Assembly (NCBI RefSeq): GCF_000234665.1
Contig: NC_018323.1
Coordinates: forward strand, 410,573 to 474,572
From: Leishmania mexicana MHOM/GT/2001/U1103
Lineage: Eukaryota; Euglenozoa; Kinetoplastea; Trypanosomatida; Trypanosomatidae
Length of the DNA: 64,000 bases
Direction of reading: 5' to 3'
Shown: piece after piece, positions 38,449 through 52,100 of the stretch
Layout: the number at the start of each line of letters is the position of its first letter
Numbering within the stretch: the stretch's first letter is position 1
Made by a program: the position numbers and the translations under genes
The notes under the pieces: generated by a model
Told to the model about the DNA's origin: nothing
What the model saw: only the letters and a program-made list of their open reading frames with translations
Database searches by the model: none

Positions 38449-38688
38449 ATGCAAGAGGATGCAGTTGGTCATGTCTTTCGTTGCCGTCCTTGTGATGGGG
38501 AGGTCATTGCCGTCTCCTCCTGTCCCATGTGCTCGACGCCATCGGCCTCCGACTCACCCCTGCTCGCGGCACTGCGCGTGCACGTGTGCGGCGTTGTTGT
38601 TGATTTATTCGCCCTTGACCGCCACCCCCACTCCTTCGTTACGGTGCGCGCAGGGCGGCGGAGTTTTCGTATGCATGTTGCGCGCTAA
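38449..38688 (+). CDS. Candidate 79-residue zinc-ribbon protein
   Basis: An ATG at 38449 opens an 80-codon frame ending in TAA. It is preceded at once by a strong pyrimidine tract (38404-38427) and an AG at 38445-38446, so it has its own acceptor signal. The N-terminal third carries four cysteines as C-x2-C-x9-C-x2-C (C12, C15, C25, C28; the pairs read CRPC and CPMC), the usual pattern of a zinc ribbon or knuckle. The second half has a strand-like pattern (VHVCGVVVDLFALD) and ends in MHVAR. GC at third positions is mixed, lower than in the large genes, so this could be chance in an RPN9 3' UTR. I know no family match. Confidence 0.4.
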   Translation: MQEDAVGHVFRCRPCDGEVIAVSSCPMCSTPSASDSPLLAALRVHVCGVVVDLFALDRHPHSFVTVRAGRRSFRMHVAR

Positions 38689-40061
38689 CGGATGCGCATG
38701 CGGCACAGTGTGTGTGTGTGTGTGTGTGTGGTGTCGGTGGGTGGGTGCGTTTTGAGAGGATGCAACGCGCGCGGGCGAAAAGGCGGAGAGAGAGAGAGAG
38801 ACGATGGATGGCGCGTGCACCGAGTCCACGCCCACGGCGGCCGCAGACAGGACATCTATGCGCGTCTTCGTCACATCCACGACGCAGGACCACCCTTGTT
38901 GCCTCTCCCTGCCGCCGCCGCCGTCCCCCTCCTCCCCAACCCTGCATATCCCCACCCTTCACTATTCGCATGCGTGTCTGCCATGTCGGTGATTTCCTGT
39001 TTCTTGTCAGCGCACCTGCCCGTGTATGTAGTTGGATCGCACACAAGCGAAGGACACAAACCAGAAACGTGAAGTAGGGGGTGGAGGAGGGGCGATGAAG
39101 TGCCGCCCCTCAGCCGCCACCACCACCACCCTCCTCCCTCCTCCTCTTACTCATGGCACCCATAGGTTGGGGGGAGGGAGATGAGACAGCCACGTCAGTG
39201 GCTACGCACGGGCCCGGCGCTGTGCCGCTGCCACGTCAGTGGTGCCGCTGTTGCTGCCATAAAAAAAAACATGCCCTTCCCTCACGTGTCTCTCTCTGTC
39301 CCTCTCTGCTTTGTGAACTCCTCCTCTTCGTCAGGAGCGGAAGTCCTGCAGCGCGACGTCAATCATCTCCTGTCCGTAAGCACGCCCCAAGGGCGAGTGT
39401 GCTTGGCTCATGCGTGAAACTTGCTCCTACCGATCGGCTCGGCCTCACTGCCGTATGCCGCGCAACCGCTGCGCCTCAGCGGACACAGCAGCACCCGCCC
39501 CCAAACCCAAACACGCGCCCTCTCCGGGACAAGTCACTAGCAGGAGGGTGGCTGGCGCTGAAAGCCCCACCCCACCCCTTCTCCGGATCTCTCTCCATCT
39601 TTCCCTCCGCCCGAGCTGGTTACCCTTGATTGCTGGTTGGTTACCGCACCACCGCCACCGTCATCCCACGACGACCTTTGCCGCTGCTGCTGCTGCTGCT
39701 TCGGCGGCGACAGCGAAGGCTGTTGTGGAGCAGGCGTTTGCATCAAAGGTTTATCCTTTTATCTGCGTGCACTCTCTATATCCCTCTTCGTTCTTTCTCT
39801 GACGCCTCGCGAGTCATTTTTCTCCACTTGGTTATGGGGTGCTCTCTCCTCCCCCGTCCCCCTTCCCCCGCCTTCACCCCCCCCCACACACAGACACACG
39901 CACGCACGCACGCACCATCCCCCTCACTCCCTCCCTCTCTCTGCGTGCACGCCTGTGGCACTGTCGCTCTCTGCGGCTGTTCTCGCATGTATGGATGTAC
40001 ACTAACTCACCACCACCACCCGACGTAAACTCATCGCCCACCACCAACGCCATCATAGCCG

Positions 40062-40135
40062 TTGACCCCCTCCCCTTCCTCCGTTTCCTTCAATCAACTG
40101 TCCGCTGAAACCCATTCTCTGGCGGCGCGAGCAAG
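40062..40135 (+). promoter_or_regulatory. Probable spliced-leader acceptor for the giant ankyrin gene
   Basis: The tract CCCCCTCCCCTTCCTCCGTT at about 40066-40085 is followed by AGs at 40130-40131 and 40134-40135, just before the ATG at 40136. The leader would be very short. A further in-frame ATG at 40148 could be used instead. Confidence 0.45.
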
Positions 40136-43100
40136 ATGTACGCCTCCATGGAGACAGCTGTCAAGCTAGAGACGGCGCCCACGATGGCGTCGCAAGAGCC
40201 TGGCACAGTGCGGTGCACCCCGCAGCGACCACTCAACGCGGCTTTGCAGGCTGAGGCGATCACTTACCTCATGCACGAGCGGGAAGCCGATGCGTCGGCG
40301 GCGCTGTCAGAGAGTGACCTGCACTCCTTGGCCATGCGCCGAGAGCAGCCTCTGGTGCCGCCGGAGCTGTTAATGGAACTGAAAGGCAGCGAGCAAGCCG
40401 GCGCATCCCTAGCACTGCCGGAAAAGCTGAACCCGTGCACGTGCACCGCCGCGGCGTTCGACGCGTGGCTCCGCGCCGTCGTGAAATCGATTCCTTCGCC
40501 AGCTGAGGCGGCGGACGCAGTGCAACGGGGGAACTGCCGTGGCTCTCGCACCATCCATGGTCGAGCGAAGTCTGGCGGCGTTACAGGGGTGTCCCGTCAG
40601 CAGGCCCTCTACAGGGTACTGGAGATGCTCGAGGCGGCCGCCCGTTTGCTTCAGCGGCACGCCGTACTCTGCCGCGACCGAAACCGCCTTCTGCACGCCT
40701 ACTACGACGCTCTCGAGGAGGACATCTACCAGCACGCAACGGCCGTGTCGACATCGACAGCAGCGAAGGACACCGTCCATCCCACGGCGGAAACACAGCT
40801 TCAGCAGCTGCTGCTGCCGGAGCAGCATAAGTTTTCTCCGTTCCACTACCACCTGCGCTTTTACAAGCGCGGTGTGCCGCTTCAGCACTACACACAGGAG
40901 AAGGAGAAACTGCAAAGCCGTTTGGAGAAGGTGTACTACGTGCTGCTGAAGCTCGAGGAGGTGGAGGGGCTAAGCAACTCAATTCTTGTCGAAGGTCAGG
41001 CTACGTCGCTGCTGAGCCAGCAACAGTGGCAGGGCACGGACGATGTGCAGGGCGGTAGCACAAAGGCGGGGTCCATGATGCGCACCAACGTGGGGAAGAC
41101 CGGCATAGGTGCAGGGAGCAGCGCGGACTCGCATGGTGCGCTCACGCTCACCGGCGGCGGCGCGCGCGGAGATGGAGCAAGCAGGCCGGCAATGAACGGG
41201 CCGACGTCGCAGTTTTCGCGGCGGCTTGTCGGAATGGAGTGGCGGGTGCGTCACCTGCGCCGCCAGCTGCGCCTGCCGCGTCCTGTGTCAGGGGTGACGT
41301 CCCGTCTGCGTAACGAGCTCATTCTCTCCTTTTCCGCCCGTGTTCTGGCGCTGCGGGAGCCAGCTCCGTTCACATCCGAGATGTACGTGACGTCCGCCGC
41401 GTCGCCGTCGCCACAGGCCGCCCCACAGCCCCCCGTCGACGCCGCACATCATCAGAGCTCGCACTCCATCAGCGCCTTTGTCGAGTGGTACGTTCAGCGT
41501 GTCATGGATCCGCTCGCCATCTCGCAGCTTCTCAGCATCGTCCCGCGGGAGTATGTGGTGACGACCACCTGCCGCCTTGTCTACGCCTGTGAGGCACATG
41601 CCTCGCTACGCACGTCGCGCGCTCTCCCAGACCTGGGCCCCGTGCTGCTGCGTGCTGTGGCCGAAGGCCGCGTCGACGCCGTGGCACAGCTGCTTCTCTC
41701 TTCAAGCGTCTCCTACGGCAGCGTCCTTTCTCACCCGGTGGACTGCCACACGTGCTTCTTCGCGGGCCTCCTTGGCGGCCAGCTCGACGTGCTGACCCGG
41801 CTAGTGGAGCAGCAGAGCTGGCATGTGAGCGCGCTGCACGTGTTGCTCTTCATGGGCGCCCCATGGAACACGGCCGCAGCACCGACGGCGGTGATGTCGT
41901 CGCGCGGGTGCCACGTATACCAGCAAGCGCTAGTGGAGCGCGTACAGACGTTCCTCAGCGTAGCAGAGCAGGTGCTTGCGGCCCGCAGTCAGGAGCCCAC
42001 GTACAAGTTGCCTCTCTCCTTGGAAGAGAACTCCATGGGTGCAACGGGCGTGAGCACCATCGCCGGCGGCGCCGACTACGAGGCTGACGAGTCGGCCCTC
42101 GCAGCGCTGCGCAAAGCCCAGCTACTCGACGTGAGCGCAGAGGGTGAGAAGCTGCTCGCTACCTTGGCCTGTTTCCTCGGTAGTACCGCGTCGTCAGCCT
42201 CCATCCACGACGATGCACTGCGCGGTGAGCGTCACCGCTCTCAGCCCCCCACCCACTCCGGCAGGACAACGACGGCAGCCATCCCGTCATTCACGCGCAG
42301 CGGCGGACTGCAAAAGAAGGCCGAAGACGCCAGCGACGCGGACGACGACGACATCACCGGCTCCGCGGGTGTCTCGGCATTAAGTGCATTGCCGATGGCA
42401 TCCATCCCCCGAGCAGCTCCCGTGCCGCCGCCGGTGTTTCTCAACGGCACTCTTCACCGCTTACAACTCTTCCTGGCAGTGCGTAATGCCATGCTGCAGT
42501 ATGAGCGGCAGCGACAAGATTCACAGTGGGAGACGCTGCTAGGCAAAGTCAAGGCACGGCCGAACAGCGGCGACGGCACCTCCTCCGCGGTCGCAAGCAC
42601 CACGCAAGGGCTCGGGAGCAGCGCCAATAATTCGGCCTGGCTGCACACCAAGGCACCCCCGCTCCTGCAAGGCTCAGCTGCCGCGAACCCTCGCACAGAC
42701 CACGGAGAAGCGCCGCTCGCCTCTGCCGTGACGGCCCCATCGTCCTTTGCGCACATCCTGCAGCAGCATCAGCTGGACGCCTTGACTGCTGTCGCGGTGT
42801 GCCCACTGCGCTGTCAGATGTGCCCAGCATTCACGACGCCGCTGCTGCAGCGCGTCGATGCGTGGAGCTATGGCCCGCTGCAGCCAACGACCGCCATTAC
42901 AGCAGCGTTGGGTACCGCGCGCGACCCCGGCAGCGAGGGAGGGGCGCCGCAGTCCAGCAGGAAGCTCATCTCTCTCGCCGCGCAGATGAAGACGCTGATT
43001 GGGATTGGGCAAGACGATTGCCGTCCCGACGAAAACTTGCGTGACCGCCTCAGCCGGAGCCTGAGCTCGTTGTCCCTGCCTAGCCGGCCCATCACGGCGC

Positions 43101-46100
43101 TCCTCATGCGATCCGACGCGGCCATCGACATGACGGCCAGCTCGTGGTACGTGCACGCAACTACCAGCCAGGCCAATTTCGTGGAAGAGGAGCATATGCA
43201 GTACAATAGCAGCAGCAACAGCAGTGCACTCAACATCATCAACGACAGTACCGGCAAGTGCAATGTTGAACGCCAAACCGCCCGAGGATCTCGCCTTCAC
43301 GGGCTCATGAACCCGTGGCAGGGGTGCAGTGCCACCGGCTCGCTGATGTCAGCCCTGCCGTTTCGCTACTCGTTCTCCATGCCGCTAGAGGATGTGCGTC
43401 GAGCCGCGCAAGATGCAAAACAGCGGCGAGCACTGCGCACCCTGTACGGTAGCTCCGCGGCGGGGGCGGCGGACAAGAGCATCTCTGACCACGACGACGA
43501 CGGGGACGGGTCGGACGACCACCACCCCCGGGGCAGCGGCGTTGACACCGCAGCTGAGAACCTGGCTAGTCTCTTCGTCCATCGTGCACCGCCGCCGCCA
43601 GCCAAGCCCAGCTTCTACTATGAGGTCCAGATGTCAGTGGAGTACCTTGTAGCTATGTACGCGGCCGATTACCTTGGTGCAGCGCCACCCGCCATCGGCA
43701 GTGAAGCGCTCGCACACGGCGCTAGTAGCCCTCTCTCCGAGGACGCCATGCACCGACTGTGCGAGAATTGTGTGGTAGTCGGGCTGTGCAACCCTATCAC
43801 CGCCGCTCAGGCGAACGGGTGCACGCACAGCCCCTCTCAGCCGTATGTGGTGACGCATCTAGGCCACGAATGGGGCGCTGGGGGCGCGGCACAGGATAAG
43901 GAGAGGGGCGGAAGCGGGAGCGGCGCCTGGTCGGCGGGTGTATCGGTATCGGTGATCGCCCACGAAAAAGTGACGGCGTCACGCCTGCGGTCGACCTGCG
44001 CTACTGCACACACCTCGCCAGCAACGGCAGCGGCAGCGGTGGTGGAGCCCGGTGCGGCATCGATAGCACCGAGCGACTACGACACCGATACCGATGTTCT
44101 CTACTTGGGTGTGTGGAAGCATCAGCGAAACAGTGTCTGTGCCATCACGGCGATGCAGACCCCGCTCCACGACGTGGACGGGGATGCCGCGGATGTCTGC
44201 GCAAACGTCGCCCCAGTTTACCTGCGGCTGGAACTCCCGCGCTGGTCGCATCCGGCGCCGGAAAAGGCGGCAGGGACGGCAGCAGCGCAAGATGCCCCAC
44301 GCCATCGCGCTCCCGCCGCCAACGGTAATTCAGTCCACGCCGCCGAAACGAACGCCTCCGCTGCTGCTGCTACTGCTGCGACGACGAGCACGAACATGTT
44401 GATGGTGCCCCTCATCACCCGAGCCTGCCGAGATGACGTGACGAGAGCAGTAGCGAAGGCTCAGCAGCAGCAGCAGCAGCAGCAAGCGGAAGCGGCGCAG
44501 ACGACCGCGTCGAATCAGGCCAGCGAGCGCACGAGGAAGAGCCGACGTAGTGCAACTTCTCTCTCTCCCCCTGCAACACCTTTCCCTTCGTTGCCCCGCG
44601 TCCGCTGTGAGGTCGCGGCCACTCTGGTGCTGGGGCTGCTGTTCGACCCATCGGCGTGCACACTGCGCCTGCGGCTCAACAACTACACCGACTTCGAGGA
44701 GATCACGCTGGGCCTGCAGCTCGGCAGCGTAGCCGAAGCCACCGCAGCCACAACATCAGCTCCACCCCCGCCACCGGCGCTGCAGTCTCGCCTCTACCCT
44801 GCCGCGACCCTGTCGCTGAACGACTGTGGCTGGAGAAGCTGGTGTGACCATCAAACACGCAAGTGGGCGAAGCAGCAGCAGCAGCAGCAGCAGCAGGGGG
44901 CTCAGCCGACGGGACTGACGTCAGGCAAAGGGCGAGGTGAGCGCGCGCAGGGCGAATACAGCGCACTGCCGCCGTTAGCATCGACGCCGTCTTCGTCGCT
45001 ATCTGTATCCAATGCAGTGCTGCGCTTCAACTTCGACGCGGCTGAGCTGCTGCTCGGACCCCCACCGCCCCGCCAAGCGGTAAGGGTCACGTCCGCTGAC
45101 GCGACGGTGCCTGCCAGAAAAGCCGCGCACATGTCGCATCAGCAGCGGCGAGTCAGCGAGCCGATCGGTGCGCCGTCCCGGACACCTCAGCCTATTGCGC
45201 TGCTGGACAGTACTGTCAAATTCACGGAGATGCTGTCGCTGCTCACAGACGTGTCGCTTCTCGCTGCGACGAAGCAGAGCGGCGACAAGAATCAGCGACA
45301 GCAGCAACTCCCCAGCCTCGGCCACGGCGACGACGTGGCGGCTGAGGACGAGAAGGACGAGGTCGACGGTGTCGATGCAACAAAGCTACGAGGCGCGGCG
45401 CCGCCGGCACATCCGTCGCCGTTGCTCATCGGCTCGCGCGATCGCCGCACACACGTGGCGATGATGCAGGTGCAGCGTCTTCTGAACACTCCTGGAGGCG
45501 GTGCAACCGGCACAACAGCCGGCAGCAGCTCCGTCTTCAACAGCAGAGACCCCGCGGACATCTTTTACCCTCCTGTCCGCATCTACCGGCACAGTTGCCA
45601 CTGCCCTCCTCACGAGCTCTATCCGTTGCCATCCTCCTCCTCGCCCGACGCAGCCGACAAGGACGACGTTGGGAAGCGCAGCCGGCGCACGCTGCAGTGC
45701 CGACGGCGTCTCGGAAACCGGCGAGTCGGACTTAGCAGCGTCGGCGAGGCGCCATCGCTCTCCTTAGCCAGCGTGTATTGGCACGACATCATTCCCGAAA
45801 ATGCTCGCCTCACGCCGCTCTGCGCGGCACTCGCGTCGCGGCAGCGAACCATGGCGTACGTCATCGCAACGCACCCGCTCACGTGCTTTTGCAACCTCAC
45901 CGCCGACGAGGAGAGCGCCTGTGATGCCTCCGTGCGGCAGCAGCAGCCTCAGCAGCGCCGCGCCGCCCTCTACGCAGCGTGTGCGCTTGGCTACATGGAG
46001 GTGGTGCAAGTTCTTCTGGAGCGCATCCCCGTGGAGGAGCTTCTCTCGTACTTTGGACTTATTATCGAGAGCGAGGCACGCGCGGCGCTGCAGCGCTGTT

Positions 46101-49100
46101 ACACGGTGGCGAGCACCGTTTTCTTGCGCAACTACCAACTCCGCTCACTCGCGACTCAGTCGTCGTCGTCGTCGCCAAGCAGCGCCGATTGCGTCGACGG
46201 CAGCGCCACGGTGCCGGCTGCGCAGGCAAGGAATAGCGGTGGCACTGCGGCCGCAACCTCGGCACCAGCAGCGCCTTACTTGTCGAACGAAAGCCAGCGA
46301 GCCCTTCTCGACGCCTCCGCCATCTACTCCTCCTCACGGTTCACCTACACCCCGCTGCACGTGGCGCTTCTCGGCGTCATGCTCGACAACGGAGATCAAG
46401 ACGAGGAGGGTGTGGAAGAAGCCAGCTGCGTTGACGTGGACACGGATGAGGCACGCATGTGCTCGCTGAACGCGCGCCTCAGCAAGCAAACAGCCTGTGT
46501 AACGGTGTTGCTCAACGGCCTCTACGATCTACTCTGTGTGGCGTCAGCATCGAACACAACGGCGCGGAAGGCGCAGAACACGGCGGAACTAGCGCATCCG
46601 CCGCACTCGACAAAGTCGCATGGGCGGGAGGAAGATGTGCTGGGGAGTGAGGCGCAAGCACGGCGGGCGTCGTCGGCAGGCCAAGAGCTCCTTGTCGACG
46701 CGCTCAACCTGCAAAGCCCGACAGGCGAGACTGCTCTACTAGTCGCTGTTCGCCACAACAACGTCGCCGTCGCTCTTCGCCTCCTGAAGCTGGGCGCGCA
46801 CCCGGCTTGCGTGGATCGTGTCACGAGGCTGCTCAGCCTCGAGCTTGCCTGTGCGAACCGCTGCTCACCGATTGCAGAGGCTCTGCTGCAGTCTCACAAC
46901 GGCGGCGGCGCCGTGTACGCCACGTCGCCCGTCCTTCTGAATCACGCCGGCATCGCCACTGCGCTGTGCTGGTGCGCCATCAACAACATGCCCGCCATCA
47001 TGCAGCGCCTCCTGGAGTGCGGCGGGATCGACGTGGACAGCGGATTTGAAGGGAGCTCCCCGCTGCACCTTGCAATCGCGTTCGGCAGCGAGGCGGCCGC
47101 GCTGACGCTGCTCAACGGCTCCCAACCGAGGAAAACAGCCACTATCAGCGCGCGCAAGAACCGAGGCGGCCGGGCAGATGCGCCACCGGCAGTTCCTGTT
47201 GTGGCCGCAACCGCTCCACCTGACACCAAAACCGCATCGTTGGCGGCAAAGCACTTGATCTTTGGCTCCAGTGAACGCGGTGCCGCGGCACCGTCTGCCT
47301 CAACGGCGCGGCCAACGGAGGCCGTCTCCGCGGTGGAGGCGCACAGGAAGCCCTTCATGGATGTCAACATACTTCACGAGCGCACGCACTGCACACCGCT
47401 GCATCTCGCTTGCGAGCGCGGGCAACTACGCATCATTCGCTCTCTTCTGCATTCGTGGCACGCTCAGCTAAACATCTCGGCCGCCTACACCAACTACACG
47501 CCGCTCCTCGCGGCGGTGGCGAACGGCCAGGAAGAGGCGGCGCTTCGCATCCTCGAGTACAGCAAGGACGAACTCCGCCGCGGCCGTGCAGTGCTCGATC
47601 TGTGCGCAATCGATCAGCACAACGACACCGCGCTGCACCTGGCTGCGAGTCGCGGGCTAAATCTTGCGGTGGAGTACATGTTGATTCAGTTCAGCGAGGA
47701 GGAGGTGGCGCGGCTGGTAGCCCTGCATCCTACGTTAGCTGCATCGCCTGCGTACCTGACAGCGACGTCTATAGTGCCCCTGCACGCTGTGAACAAGCAG
47801 GGCAAGACAGCCTTGCTCGTCGCTGTGCAGCATGACCAAGCCGATACGGCCGAGCTGCTGGTGAGCATGCTTATCGACAGCGTGGAGACTCGGAAAGTGG
47901 GAGACGCCGCGGCGGTGTTTGGAGGTGGTGGTGGTCCCAAGTCGCCTACCGCGGTAACAGATGCTGAAGAGTCGTTATGCAGTGCACTGGAAGCCGCCGC
48001 TGCATCGGCGCCCTCGCAGGTTGGTGGCCCCCTTATCGAAGGCACCTGCATGGCCCTGCATCAGGCGCACAGGAAGCATCTTGACTCTGTGGTGCAGATG
48101 ATGTTGTCCGCCCCTCCCAGCCTGTTTCCATGCACCGCTGCATTTCGCAACTCGGTGCAGCTGTACAAGGAGCAGCAGGCGGACGGACGACGCTCGATGG
48201 CGCTGCTGAGGAGCGAGTCGTGCGACGGCGACGTCTGTCCAACCTTTCTTGCGGATGCAAGCACTGGCCCGGTGCCAGCGAGTGAGCGAAACGAAAACGC
48301 GTCGCAGCGCAGCCCCGCTATGGTGCAGGATCGAGGCTCCTTTGTGCGCATTCTCCTCACGCGCGCCGCCGGCCCCTCCATCTCGCCGAACGACGCCCTG
48401 CGTATCCTGCTGCGCGGCTTCGCGCTCCCTGAGTTGTGCGTGTACCTCAGCGAAGTGGCGGCGGAGAGTGCCGCGGTGGGGTTGCAGCGAGGTACGGCAA
48501 TGGCGCACGCGGAGCTCTTGATTGGCTACCTGCAAGAGCACGCTGGCTCGGTGGTGGCGCCTACGCGGGCAGTTTTGTTCTGCCGCGACGTATGGCTGTG
48601 TCTGCAGCAATGGATGGTCAGTGAAGCGTCTGCCGACCGCGAGCGCGTCGCGGTATCGCGCGCTCATCATGCTTTGAGTAGTAGGACCATCGACTTCACC
48701 CACTCGCAGCTGCCGGTGGGCATAGAGAAGGGAAGCGAGCACAGGCAGAAACAGCAGCAGCAGAGCGAGCCCGAGGAGACGCCGATGGGCTGGCTTTGCC
48801 GCATGCTGCTCGTCCCCAAGTCTGACGTTGGCAGCCGCGCACATGGGAAGACGGTGCAACCGCAGTCATCATTGCCGGCAAGTGCGCCGAGCTCCTCTGC
48901 GCTCTCCGCTGACGCGTCTAGCGCGGCGCAAGAGGCGGAGCACTACCACCACGCCTTGGAGGCGACGCTGAACCGCAAAACGCTAAGTCTTGAGGTGGCG
49001 CGCATGATTCGCCTTTACGGCCGCTCTCACGGCGGCGCAAGGGCCATCGAAGAGATCAAGAGCATCGTGGCAGCCTACGTGAGGGTACACAGCAACGCAC

Positions 49101-52100
49101 TTGCCGTGCACGTGAGGCTCACAACGGCGGCCGTCACAGCGGCTGCAGCGGCGACGTCGACCACGCTGAGCAGCAGCAGCAGCAGCAAGCACTCCTCCTT
49201 TTCAGTGCGCACTCGCTCGAGGGTGCAGAGCGTGTTAGATGTGGTTGAGCAGCATGCCATATGGAATCGTGACAGCACTGTGGACTTGGACGCAACGGAC
49301 AGCGAAACCCCCGATCGAAGCTCCATCGACGTGATCGGCAACGAGCCGCTTTTCACGACGCCGATGGGCTTCACAGTGTTGCAGCTGGCGGCCACGCTCA
49401 GCCTCCCGGAAGTTGTCACGTTCCTCGTGGATACCTACAAGCTGAACCCCTTGTACGCACCGGCGCAAGGCATGTATACGTGCGTCGCTCAGTCAACGGC
49501 GCCGCCGCCGGTCCACCGCCCCAAGGAGGGAACGGCGAAAGAAGAGGCTGCGCGGGTGCGTAACGTCCTCGTGCGTACCGTGCGCGCCGTGGTCGGGGTA
49601 GCTTCTCCGTGCGCAGGCCGCGGTGACTACGGCGGCGGCAACGGCAGCATCGGCAAGAGCAGGGAGGATGACGGCCTGTGGATCTGTTGGACTCCGTACC
49701 GCCTCGCCGTGCGCTCCGGCAACCTGCACACTGTCAAGACTCTCCTTCTGACGGGCAGCGGCGCGACACCTGCGGTTGCCGAGGTGAACCCCCGGGAGCT
49801 ATGTGACACCAGCACCTCGCCCCGTCTTTCGTACTCAGACAGGCACGTCGAAGACAGCGTTGCTGTCGGCGGCGCAGGTGCGACTGTCGCGACGGCGACC
49901 AGCTCTGCTGCTTCTCTTGTCGACTACAAGGAGCCCGCGTGGCTTGACCCATATCAGCGGACAGCGCTTCAGGAGACCATTGTGGTAGCGACAACGGGTG
50001 GCAGCGGCGCCTCGGGCAGCGACTCGCTTGTAGACTCTCTCACCTTCACCGCCCCCGCCGGCTCATCTTCCTCCAGCGCAGCGACAAGGACCGCCCCTTC
50101 GCTGTCAGAGATGTTGGCACTGGTGCACCTGCTGCTGAGGCACGGTGCTCAGCCGAACGGGCTCTTCGACGCCACCGGCAGTGATGCCTGGCTGCTCGCC
50201 ATGGCCGGCAGCGGCGCCGCTGGTCTGCCCATCACGCACTACAGCTACGCAGCCAACTGCAAGCGCAGGCCGTACAGCGCTGGCTCGGAAGTGTCCTTCT
50301 CCCTGCTCTCCTTAACTGGGGTGTCTGCGTCAGCGACGACGTCGCTGGCGCTAACCCAGACGACTGCTGGCGAGGCGGCTGGGCAACGGTGCGTCGACTT
50401 GCTCCTTCGCTTCCGCGCTCCATTGCTTGGGTGTGCGCCGGCAACGCTGCGCTGTGTTGACACTCACCTTGATGGCAGGCACCTCGTCAGACAGCAGGAA
50501 AGCGCTGAGAGCGAGTGCTTCAACGAGCAGCTTCTGCGCTACCCACGCCGCCTCCTGCACCAGTGGCGGCGTCTGCCCTGCATGCGCCTCGCGCCTAACA
50601 GAGCAGCTGCAGCAGGATTTGCTCGAAGAGGCCGGCGGGCCGCAGGCACCGCTGGAAACACCCACGACGGCAGCGGCAGCGATGAAGACAACGACGCTGC
50701 GGGCAAGGATGGCGACGGCGCCGTCGCTCACGGCTACTCCGTCTTTGAGCAAGCGGACGCCCTGTGTGCACAGTACGAAAAGGTGCAGCAGACCCTGTAC
50801 CCGAGTTCCGCGATGGCCATTCCACGCGGCAGTGGCGGAGTGGGGCCGTGTACCCCCTCACCGCAGGCAACGGCGCTCGCCACAAAGGTCTCCTTCGCAT
50901 CCCTCTTGACCATCACCTCGGCGGAGGTAACCCGCTTGCCACGGGCCGTGGATCTAGGAAGCGCGGTGACGCTAAACCGCGGGGTGTTGGCAGGCGGATG
51001 TGTGTCAGAAACAGACAGCGTCGCGGGAAGAGAGACCGAGGCGTCGCCGCTCACGCCATCCTTCTCGCCCGAGCTACTTAAGACGCGACTCATCACGGCG
51101 CTGCGACTTTGCTACCGCGTCGTCCTTCTCTACACCTGCGTGGAGTACACACCGCTACAGCTTCCCCGACTCGTGCGCGCTTTTGGCGCGGCGGCGATCC
51201 CGGTAAGTGCGCGGCACCCACTAAGCGGCGACAGCATCGCTACTCGACTGCTGCGCAAGATGCACGCTCACCTGCTCGCCGGGACAAATGGAAGCGGCGG
51301 CGGTGGCGACGGCAGCACCAGCAGCACTCCACGCGAGGAGCCCGAGAGCGATGCTACGTCGATTATAATGCGCGACGCTGACGACATGTCGGAGCTGCCG
51401 ATGAGTGTGCTGAAGGAGCCTCCGTGCACCGGCGACCCGACCGCCAATGCAGAGACGCGCGCCTTGGTGGACACGTGTGTGGCGCTGGTGCACATGCTCC
51501 GCGACGCTGCCCTACGTCTGCCCTCACCTCCGTCCGCGCCACAGTCGCAGGCGGCCGCCGTGGCGGCCGGGCATGCACTGCGCTCGGTACTCTTCCAGCC
51601 TTCGTGTGACGGGGAGACCGCGCTCTCCTTGGCCGCGCGCATCGCCCACGCCCCGCTCATCTCCGTCCTGGTGCAGAGCGGGGCAGCCGTGACCTCAGCC
51701 TCTCACAGTCGCCGCCGAGGCGGGGATGAGTCGTGGCGCTGCTCGCACACAACGTGCAGTGTGCCTCGGCGAGGCGACGGCAGCGACACCGAGGCGGGTG
51801 GTGAGGACGGTGCTGGCGTGTACGACGTCTCCGGGATTCCGGTCACCTCCCAATGCTCCCTGAAGACGAGTCTGGCCGACGTCGTGGTACGCGTGCTGCT
51901 CGCCACCCGTGTCTACTACCCTGCGCATGAGATCGGCACCGTGCGTGCCTTGCTCACGCATATGCCGAACGAGACCGCGCGGCGAGCCTTCCTGCGGGGT
52001 GTGTACCCGAACATCCACCCCCTGCCAGCGCTGCAGCTCGCGATGGACAACGTGAACATCGCATCAGACTTTCTAACGGGCCCTAAATGCATGAACGCGC

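Larger units (their letters stand above)
38308..40135. other. Intergenic spacer, 1.8 kb, with one candidate small gene
   Basis: Besides the candidate gene at 38449-38688 this spacer holds a (TG)n run at about 38707-38731, AG runs near 38786-38800, a CA/CACG run at about 39890-39915 and several pyrimidine tracts. Frames at 39153-39629 and 39410-39802 show no domain or repeat-free structure that I can support. Confidence 0.6.
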
